Shown here one piece after another: positions 1 through 5,024 of a stretch of 6,221 nt of DNA. Every line of letters begins with the position of its first letter. Position 1 is the first letter of the stretch. The DNA is from Planctomycetota bacterium. Its GTDB lineage: Bacteria > Planctomycetota > Planctomycetia > Isosphaerales > Isosphaeraceae. The translations under genes were made by a program, and so were the position numbers. The stretch lies in assembly GCA_021778575.1 (NCBI GenBank), contig JAJYCH010000303.1:1-6221 (forward strand). Direction: 5' to 3'. The notes under the pieces were generated by a model. It did no database searches. It was not told the DNA's origin and saw only the letters and a list, made by a program, of their open reading frames with translations.

Positions 1-63
1 TGCCACCATCCCCGAGGAGTGTTCAATTGGTGCAAGGCCCCCATCAAGGTGAACGATCACTGA
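1..63 (+). CDS. possible 3' end of an upstream gene (partial, unidentified)
   Basis: Frame 1 is open from the window edge for 20 codons and stops at TGA 61-63; the tail reads ...GVFNWCKAPIKVNDH. I do not recognise a family. The only support is that the frame is open to the edge and that a small hairpin with a T-run (77-98) follows the stop. Twenty codons can be open by chance, and a minus-strand gene starting at about 60 and running off the left edge would also fit, so the assignment is weak. Confidence 0.22.
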   Translation, partial: CHHPRGVFNWCKAPIKVNDH

Positions 64-76
64 TGGTCGATTCCCA

Positions 77-98
77 GCGACGAGATCGCCGCTTTTTT
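77..98 (+). terminator. weak hairpin plus T6, possible terminator
   Basis: GCGA (77-80) can pair with TCGC (86-89) across a 5-base loop, and six T residues follow at 93-98. The stem is only 4 bp, so this is a marginal intrinsic terminator. It lies 14 bases after the TGA at 61-63, which is where a terminator for a gene entering from the left would be expected. The following stretch, 99-299, shows no gene or clear promoter; a lone TACAAT at 147-152 has no partner -35. Confidence 0.25.
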
Positions 99-299
99 CC
101 TCGCCACGCAACCTAACCCCCCAATCGCGCAATTCATCCCTAAAGTTACAATCCCCACAAGCCGATCACTAAACAGTCTCCCCATTGGCATGACCCAATC
201 GACCATTCGCTGAGGTTGCTCAGGTATGAGCCCTGCACGAACCAGGAGTTGGTGGCCGAGTGCTTGTTCGGTGAAACGCCCGACAGGCGAAAACTCCTC

Positions 300-304
300 A
301 AGGA
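300..304 (+). promoter_or_regulatory. ribosome binding site supporting the start at 313
   Basis: AAGGA lies 8 bases before ATG 313, a standard Shine-Dalgarno arrangement. The next in-frame ATG (349) has only a weak GGA upstream, and the further upstream ATG (226) would put 29 arginine- and serine-rich residues before the signal peptide. This site therefore decides for 313, with 349 as the alternative. Confidence 0.5.
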
Positions 305-312
305 CGAGGCAG

Positions 313-2196
313 ATGAACATCTCAGTGAAATTTTCGGCCGGAAACCACATGAGGCAGGTGATCGCAAGAGTGATCGCATGCGGCCTCATGCTGCTGGTTC
401 TGCCGTCGTGCGGAATCCCGCCTCTTCGTTCCCCGCAACCGGGGCCTGTCCTGCCACCGGACTTCCGGGGCGAGACCGGCGAGGAAAACTCGGCGCAGCT
501 CGGCATCGAAGAGTTCTACAACGATCGCATGCTGACATGCTTGATCGAAAAAGCACTCATCGATAATCGAGAGTTGAAGATCCTCAATGAGGAGGTCGCG
601 ATCACCGGGAACGAGGTTCTCTCGCGGTCAGGGGCATACCTTCCCTTCATCAGTGTCGCGTCCGGGGTGGGGCTGGACCGAGTCAGCCGCTTCACGCTTG
701 AGGGGGCTGGCATTCACGCCGATCCGTATCTTCCCGGGAAGTTTTTTCCCAACGTCTTCGGCACCTACGGCGGGGGCATCAACCTCTCCTGGCAGTTGGA
801 TATTTACCGGCAGTTGCGTAATGCCCGAGACGCGGCGGCGGATCGCTACGCCGCCGCCAGCGAGCGTCGAAACTACTTCGTGACCACATTGGTCGCCGAG
901 ATTGCCGAAAATTATTACCGGCTGATGTCTCTCGATAAACGACTGGAAAACCTGGATCAAATCATCGAACTTCAGCAGCGAAGCTTCGAGATCGCCGAGG
1001 CCAGAAAGAAAGCAGGTCGTGCCACCCAACTGGGTGTTCTGCGATTCCAGGCGGAGCTTCAAAGGAATTTCAGCGAAAAACTGATCATCAATCAGTCAAT
1101 CATCCAGGGAGAAAACCGAATCAACTTCCTGGTCAATCGCTACCCGCAGCGCGTCGAACGCGACTCTTCGGGATTCTATGACCTCAACATTCATCCGATC
1201 AGCGTCGGTGTGCCCTCACAACTGCTTCAGAACCGACCCGATATCCGCCAGGCCGAGCGCGAGCTGGAGGCTGCCGGGCTCGACGTCAAGGTTGCTCGGG
1301 TCAACTTCTTCCCACAACTGGTGATTACGGGCGGGGTTGGTCTCCAGTCACTCGTCATCAACCATTTGTTCGAGCCGCAAGCCGTGGCGGGCGATATCGC
1401 CGGTGGACTGGTTGCACCGCTTGTCAACAAGCGAGCGATCCGGGCCCAGTATCTCACCGCGAACGCCCGACAATTACAGGCCATCTACAATTATCAGCGA
1501 GTGATCCTCGAAGCGTTCACGCAGGTGATCAACCGAGTGAGCATGGTGGACAACTACACCAAGAGCATCGAGATCAAGAAGCAGCAGTTGGCAACGCTCG
1601 AGACCGCAGTCGAGTTCGCCGAGAATCTTTTCCAGAATGCCCGGATCGAATACATCGACGTACTCTTCTCTCAGCGTGACCTCAGAGACGCGAGAGTGGT
1701 CCTGATCGACACCAAAACCGAGCAACTGGCTGCCATCGTCAAAGCCTATCAGGCTCTCGGCGGCGGGGTGTCGACGATCTCCGCTCCGGCAGACTTCCGC
1801 GGACAATACCCTTACACCCACACGGTCCGCGGCGGCGAGAACTTCTGGACGATCTCTCTGCTCTACTATCGGTCAGGAAAGTACGGCAAGGCTCTCTGGG
1901 CGGCCAACAAGAATTCCGTTCCTGACTTTGACCGCCTGAGCGTTGGCGACAAGGTCGTCATCCTTCCGGTCAATCAACTCGACCCGGCCCTGATCGAGGA
2001 GCCCCCCGCGCCTGCTCCGCCCGGTCCCGAGATGGCTCCCGCCGCCGATCCGGCGAACCTCCCCCCACCACCGCCACCAGCCTCGGGCGTACCCGGCCCG
2101 TTCAGCCAGAAGGGGACGAAAGACCCCGCGATCACACCCACCAGCGGAACCAATGCTCCTTTGCCCTCGCCGACAACGGCAGCGAATGGGCAGTGA
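313..2196 (+). CDS. RND efflux outer-membrane lipoprotein, NodT/OprM (TolC) family, with C-terminal LysM-like domain
   Basis: This is the exit duct of a tripartite efflux pump, expected to form a trimeric channel across outer membrane and periplasm (family knowledge). The 627-residue reading begins with a lipoprotein signal peptide: Arg14 and Arg19, hydrophobic core about 20-30, lipobox LPSC with Cys33. Two outer-membrane-efflux repeats follow at about 68-276 and 299-483. The family hallmark VPSQLLQNRPDIRQAERELE begins near residue 300, followed by ARVNFFPQLVITGGVG. Ordinary members end soon after the second repeat, near the LGGG at about 482-485. This one continues with a LysM-like domain at about 500-552 (YTHTVRGGENFWTIS...LWAANK...LSVGDKVVILP) and a proline-rich tail from about 563 to the end. 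An ATG at 349 would give 615 residues and a shorter signal peptide. The gene is followed by a strong stem-loop and lies more than 1.3 kb from its partners. Substrate is unknown. The family call is very secure and the exact start is not. Confidence 0.95.
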   Translation: MNISVKFSAGNHMRQVIARVIACGLMLLVLPSCGIPPLRSPQPGPVLPPDFRGETGEENSAQLGIEEFYNDRMLTCLIEKALIDNRELKILNEEVAITGNEVLSRSGAYLPFISVASGVGLDRVSRFTLEGAGIHADPYLPGKFFPNVFGTYGGGINLSWQLDIYRQLRNARDAAADRYAAASERRNYFVTTLVAEIAENYYRLMSLDKRLENLDQIIELQQRSFEIAEARKKAGRATQLGVLRFQAELQRNFSEKLIINQSIIQGENRINFLVNRYPQRVERDSSGFYDLNIHPISVGVPSQLLQNRPDIRQAERELEAAGLDVKVARVNFFPQLVITGGVGLQSLVINHLFEPQAVAGDIAGGLVAPLVNKRAIRAQYLTANARQLQAIYNYQRVILEAFTQVINRVSMVDNYTKSIEIKKQQLATLETAVEFAENLFQNARIEYIDVLFSQRDLRDARVVLIDTKTEQLAAIVKAYQALGGGVSTISAPADFRGQYPYTHTVRGGENFWTISLLYYRSGKYGKALWAANKNSVPDFDRLSVGDKVVILPVNQLDPALIEEPPAPAPPGPEMAPAADPANLPPPPPPASGVPGPFSQKGTKDPAITPTSGTNAPLPSPTTAANGQ

Positions 2197-2202
2197 ACTG
2201 CT

Positions 2203-2244
2203 GAATTCCGGAATTCCTGCTCTCGGAAGTCCGTGAGCAGGAAT
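2203..2244 (+). terminator. strong stem-loop after the outer-membrane factor gene
   Basis: ATTCCTGCTC (2213-2222) pairs perfectly with GAGCAGGAAT (2235-2244). After one T-T mismatch, CGG/CCG inside the loop extends the stem to a short apical loop. A 14-base perfect palindrome, GAATTCCGGAATTC (2203-2216), overlaps the left arm and could form an alternative structure. The stem starts 17 bases after the TGA, which fits transcription termination or 3'-end protection, but no T-run follows, so intrinsic termination is not certain. Confidence 0.6.
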
Positions 2245-2563
2245 CACCGTGTTCAAGCCCCAAAGCATACGGAGCAACCAGAGCAAGGACACGCGGAAAG
2301 TGATCTCCAACCGGTCCCTGGGGTCGAGCCCGCCTCCAGAACGGAATGGGACAGTGCGATCACGCCTTGCTCGACAAGTCTGCACGCATGGGCGCTAACC
2401 ATCACGCGCGAATGGTCGGCTTGTTGATGTCAGCCTGGTGGAACCGATCTCGAAGGCGGAGCGGAAGAAGTCGCTCGACGCAGAGCAGTCTCTGGGCCTG
2501 ACGTGCCGAAACGTTCTCCCGGAACCATTCTCATCTCCCATTTTAACAACCATGGGTCGTCAC
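2245..2563. other. gene-free spacer
   Basis: I find no convincing gene here on either strand. Short open frames exist (2233-2427 and 2438-2752, both +), but they lack good ribosome binding sites and recognisable motifs. The first starts inside the stem-loop and the second runs through the promoter at 2564-2592. No tRNA-like cloverleaf, tandem repeat or insertion-sequence end is visible by eye. The stretch may be decayed sequence or an untranslated region. Confidence 0.4.
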
Positions 2564-2592
2564 TTGACTTACATCGAGAGCGAAGTTATAAA
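2564..2592 (+). promoter_or_regulatory. sigma70-type promoter, TTGACT-17-TATAAA
   Basis: TTGACT (2564-2569) and TATAAA (2587-2592) each match the sigma70 consensus at five of six positions and are separated by the optimal 17 bases, in an AT-rich island inside GC-rich surroundings. Transcription would start at about 2599. The first plausible gene downstream is the small exported protein (2785), and the adaptor and pump genes lie further on the same strand, so this is the best candidate promoter for them, giving a leader of about 185 bases before 2785. Confidence 0.55.
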
Positions 2593-2659
2593 TTTATGGC
2601 TGGCATGTCGTGTATCGACTATAAGGGATTTTGGGGTCCCTTCGCTCGCCGAAAGAATC

Positions 2660-2665
2660 TATAAT
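2660..2665 (+). promoter_or_regulatory. perfect -10 hexamer, possible second start
   Basis: TATAAT is an exact -10 consensus 73 bases downstream of the first -10 box. No acceptable -35 lies 16-18 bases upstream (TCCCTT at 17). A perfect inverted repeat, TCCGGC-CA-GCCGGA (2684-2697), lies just beyond the expected start point and could be an operator or leader hairpin. This may be an activator-dependent promoter or coincidence. Confidence 0.25.
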
Positions 2666-2784
2666 GCAGTTCGATCGGCTTCATCCGGCCAGCCGGAGAA
2701 TCCGGGAAGCGAACCAGTAGACCGCTACCTTGCCGGACGCCGGCTAGGGTGACTCGAATCACGACGTTCGAGAAGCGAGTGGCC

Positions 2785-3150
2785 ATGCCCGACCGTAAAA
2801 GCCTCGTCTTCACTCTCTGGCTCACAACTTCGTTGGCGTTGCTGGCCTCGGTGCAGGTTGCGCCGATCCGGGTTTCGGGTTTCGTCGGAGTTTCCTCCGC
2901 GACCGAGTGCCAACTCAGCGATTTCGACCAATCGCCGGGTCAAACCACGACTCACTTCAGTGCGGCGATTGCGACTGACGCCGTACTCCAGGTGAACGCC
3001 CTCCCTTCAGAGAATGTGGAACAGGATCGGGCTGATACGCGCGAAGTGCCCCGGGTTTCTTTCCTGATTCCCCAGTCTTTCCGCGACGACCATGATCGGC
3101 AATTGATCTTCCCTCGCTCGATCCTCTCCCTTTACCCTCTCCGTTGTTGA
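2785..3150 (+). CDS. possible small exported protein of unknown function
   Basis: The reading frame gives 121 residues from ATG 2785, or 133 from a GTG at 2749. I do not recognise a family. The N-terminus looks like a signal peptide or membrane anchor: Arg4 and Lys5, then a hydrophobic run at about 7-28 (LVFTLWLTTSLALLASVQV), with a possible cleavage after VSSA at residue 39. The remainder is polar and acidic, contains Cys42 and ends in a C-terminal Cys. Support comes from the promoter upstream at 2564-2592, a clean hairpin 20 bases after the stop, and third codon positions rich in G/C. Against it, the ribosome binding site is poor (only GAG near 2777) and no conserved domain is visible. If real, its position between channel and adaptor genes hints at a periplasmic or membrane accessory role, but that is inference. 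Confidence 0.42.
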   Translation: MPDRKSLVFTLWLTTSLALLASVQVAPIRVSGFVGVSSATECQLSDFDQSPGQTTTHFSAAIATDAVLQVNALPSENVEQDRADTREVPRVSFLIPQSFRDDHDRQLIFPRSILSLYPLRC

Positions 3151-3169
3151 ACGTCCGCCCACCGACCCG

Positions 3170-3188
3170 GAACGACCGCCGGTCGTTC
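3170..3188 (+). terminator. perfect 8-bp stem-loop after the small gene
   Basis: GAACGACC (3170-3177) and GGTCGTTC (3181-3188) pair perfectly around a 3-base loop, beginning 20 bases after the TGA at 3148-3150. There is no T-run. The position suggests a transcript end or stability element for the small gene, and it indirectly supports that gene being real. Confidence 0.4.
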
Positions 3189-3508
3189 GTTGCGTCGTTC
3201 AAGCCCCGGCTTGGAGCTGGCGTACAGTCGAGGCGTACGACTCGGCCGATCCGTGCCTCGCCTTTACCTAGACAGTTGGGGGCGACGTCCCTTCGGGTCG
3301 ACGGTCGGGCGTGACCCGGACGCCGACGTCCGAGATCGATCGACAACGACCCGGTCGGTTGATATCCTCACGCCTCTTCCTGGTGCCTCCACGCCCCCTC
3401 TGGCGTCGAACCATGTCGAATTGCCGACCTGGGCTCGATCGCTCCAATCCACACTTTCGTTTCCTTGTTCAAGGGATCGGCACAGAGTCGAGTCGAGAAG
3501 CATCGAAC
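3189..3508. other. GC-rich, structured spacer before the adaptor gene
   Basis: No gene is supported here. The frame of the adaptor stays open back to about 3311, but the protein begins at 3521. The stretch has several symmetric elements: GGCGTAC twice (3219-3225, 3232-3238), the near-palindrome 3229-3244, CGACGTCC twice (3283-3290, 3324-3331), and a bulged stem pairing 3304-3312 with 3320-3327. No good sigma70 promoter is visible. It looks like a long structured leader or a regulatory region. Confidence 0.35.
3229..3244. repeat. near-perfect 16-base palindrome, possible operator
   Basis: CGAG-g-CGTACG-a-CTCG is symmetric at 14 of 16 positions and overlaps a 7-base direct repeat GGCGTAC spaced by 13 bases. 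Dyads of this size upstream of efflux genes often bind dimeric repressors such as TetR or MarR family members (family knowledge). It lies about 280 bases before the adaptor start, and no matching promoter is seen, so the role is uncertain. Confidence 0.22.
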
Positions 3509-3513
3509 AGGAG
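3509..3513 (+). promoter_or_regulatory. strong ribosome binding site of the adaptor gene
   Basis: AGGAG lies 7 bases before ATG 3521, the best Shine-Dalgarno match in the window. It fixes the adaptor start at 3521 and rules out the longer in-frame reading from 3311, whose extra 70 residues look non-coding. Confidence 0.8.
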
Positions 3514-3520
3514 CTTTGTC

Positions 3521-4795
3521 ATGAATCGGATCAAGATGGTGATCGGACGTCTGGTCAAAACCTTGATGATCGTTGTCGTCCTCATCGGCGTCGGCGTCGG
3601 CGTGATGTACAAGAAACAGGTGAACATCCCGGCGCTGAATACGACCAAGCTGTACGCGAACCTTGATTTGTTGAGTGCCCGCGCCGAGCACATGAAAGGT
3701 CGCGTCGTCGGCATCTACGAGTCGTATTTTGGCAAGGCCAAGACGGAAGAGGTCCACCACGAGGAACATGAAATTATCGTCACCAGCCCGATGGCTAAAG
3801 ACGTCACCATTACCCAGGAATATGTCTGCCAGATTCACTCTCAAAGACACATCGAGATTCGCGCGTTAGACGACGGCTATCTCGAAGCCATGTCGATCAA
3901 GGAAGGCCAGGCCGTGAAGGCGGACAGCCTGATGTTCCAGATCAGGCCGGTTCTTTACAAGGCCGAGCTGGCCGCCGAGAAAGCCGAGCGCGACCTCGCG
4001 CAACTGGAATTGAGTTACAGCCAGCAACTGGCCAGCTCCAACGGGATCTCGCAAAACGAAGTGGCCCTGTACCGGGCCAAACTGGCCAAGGCTCAGGCCA
4101 GGATGGATCTGGCGCAGGCCAAATTCGACTTTACCGCGGTCAAAGCGCCGTTCGACGGCATCATCGACAAGCTGAAAGAGCAGCAGGGAAGCCTGGTCAA
4201 GGAGGGGGACATTCTCACGACGTTGTCGGACAACAGCGTCATGTGGGTCTACTTCAATGTCACCGAGAAACGCTATCTCGAATACATGCAAGACGCCGGT
4301 CTGAGCAAGCAGGCCCTGAAGGTCAAGCTCATCCTGGCGAACCACAAAGATTTCCCGCACCTGGGTAAGATCGACCTGGCAAACAACATCGGGGCGATCG
4401 AGGCCAACTTCAACAACGAGACCGGAAACATCGCCTTCCGCGCCGATTTTCCGAACCCGGAACGACTGCTGCGGCACGGCCAGACCGGCACCGTGAAGAT
4501 CGACCGCCTCTTGAAAGACGCCATCGTCATCCCTCAGCGAGCGACGTTCGAGAACCTCGCCAAGCGGTATGTTTACGTTCTCGATAAAGAGGACGTCGTT
4601 CATCAACGCGAGATCACCATCGAGCCGCAGGGCGAACTGGATGACATTTATGTGATCGAGAAGGGAATCCTCAATGTGAATGACAAGATCATTCTTGAAG
4701 GGATTCGACAGGTTCGCGATGGTGAGAAGATTCATAAATCTGAGTTCGTCAAACCGGAAGAGGTGATGAAACACCTGAAGAACACTGCTGAATAA
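3521..4795 (+). CDS. RND efflux periplasmic adaptor, HlyD/AcrA (MFP) family
   Basis: This 424-residue membrane fusion protein joins the inner-membrane pump to the outer-membrane channel. Residues 1-12 are basic and 13-30 form a hydrophobic helix (LMIVVVLIGVGVGV) with no lipobox, so it is probably held by an uncleaved anchor. An unusual linker of about 60-70 residues with an EEVHHEEHE cluster (about 76-84) precedes the first beta strands near 86. The lipoyl/barrel-sandwich domain has its first half at about 108-143 (IEIRALDDGYLEAMSIKEGQ) and its second at about 206-237 (AVKAPFDGIIDKLKEQQGSLVKEGD). Between them lies an alpha-helical hairpin (about 144-205) with alanine-rich heptads and the family's GISQNEV turn. 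The beta-barrel follows (about 240-330, MWVYFNVTEKRYLEYM), then the membrane-proximal domain to the end. The pump follows after 229 bases. Family assignment is secure; substrate is unknown. Confidence 0.95.
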   Translation: MNRIKMVIGRLVKTLMIVVVLIGVGVGVMYKKQVNIPALNTTKLYANLDLLSARAEHMKGRVVGIYESYFGKAKTEEVHHEEHEIIVTSPMAKDVTITQEYVCQIHSQRHIEIRALDDGYLEAMSIKEGQAVKADSLMFQIRPVLYKAELAAEKAERDLAQLELSYSQQLASSNGISQNEVALYRAKLAKAQARMDLAQAKFDFTAVKAPFDGIIDKLKEQQGSLVKEGDILTTLSDNSVMWVYFNVTEKRYLEYMQDAGLSKQALKVKLILANHKDFPHLGKIDLANNIGAIEANFNNETGNIAFRADFPNPERLLRHGQTGTVKIDRLLKDAIVIPQRATFENLAKRYVYVLDKEDVVHQREITIEPQGELDDIYVIEKGILNVNDKIILEGIRQVRDGEKIHKSEFVKPEEVMKHLKNTAE

Positions 4796-4880
4796 GAAGC
4801 GTTGACCGTCGTTGATTCGACTCGGCAGGGTCGACAGGGCGCCGGGTGGCATGTGGTCCGTCGAAGGTTGGTCCTGAGCC

Positions 4881-4919
4881 ATCGCCAAACTTCATCGGTT
4901 GTTGATGAAGTCTGGCGAT
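4881..4919 (+). other. 16-bp intercistronic stem-loop between adaptor and pump
   Basis: ATCGCCAAACTTCATC (4881-4896) pairs with GATGAAGTCTGGCGAT (4904-4919) at 15 of 16 positions, with one A-C mismatch and a 7-base loop (GGTTGTT). It begins 86 bases after the adaptor stop and ends 105 bases before the pump start. No T-run follows. It could be a partial terminator, an mRNA processing or stability element that sets adaptor-to-pump ratio, or a protein-binding dyad. The symmetry is far beyond chance for a spacer of this length. Confidence 0.65.
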
Positions 4920-5006
4920 CATACCACCCCAGCTCACCTCGGTCGCTTTACTCTCTTCACCCGTTGTCCAGGCGCCCCAGCACCCACTTCCCGGTACGGA
5001 AACCAA

Positions 5007-5012
5007 AGAGGA
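5007..5012 (+). promoter_or_regulatory. probable ribosome binding site of the pump gene
   Basis: AGAGGA lies 12 bases before ATG 5025, longer than the usual 5-9 bases, so initiation may be weaker than for the adaptor. No better site is present, and homology of the first residues to RND pumps fixes the start. Confidence 0.4.
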
Positions 5013-5024
5013 CATCGCAGAACC

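Noticed and set aside
1..60. Minus-strand gene starting near 60 and leaving the left edge
   Set aside because: A GTG is available and the frame is open, but there is no clear ribosome binding site and only 20 codons to judge from.
147..152. TACAAT as -10 box for the channel gene
   Set aside because: No acceptable -35 hexamer lies 16-18 bases upstream, and a single hexamer match is expected by chance.
226..312. Upstream extension of the channel gene to ATG 226
   Set aside because: The extra 29 residues are Arg/Ser-rich and would sit in front of a lipoprotein signal peptide; ATG 313 has a proper AAGGA site.
57..506. 149-residue minus strand open frame over the start of the channel gene
   Set aside because: It overlaps the signal peptide and first part of the channel gene and shows no domain or ribosome binding site.
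1873..2385. 170-residue minus strand open frame
   Set aside because: Most of it lies antisense to the LysM and proline-rich part of the channel gene; Arg/Gly-rich shadow translation with no motif.
2233..2427. 64-residue + strand open frame
   Set aside because: It starts with GTG inside the stem-loop at 2213-2244 and its composition is not protein-like.
2438..2752. 104-residue + strand open frame
   Set aside because: It runs straight through the promoter at 2564-2592 and the TATAAT at 2660, has no good ribosome binding site and no recognisable motif.
3311..3520. Upstream extension of the adaptor gene to 3311
   Set aside because: The extra 70 residues are Arg/Ser/Pro-rich with no family match, and AGGAG 7 bases before ATG 3521 marks the true start just ahead of the membrane helix.
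3866..4888. 340-residue minus strand open frame
   Set aside because: It is the antisense shadow of the secure adaptor gene; long opposite frames are common opposite GC-rich genes.
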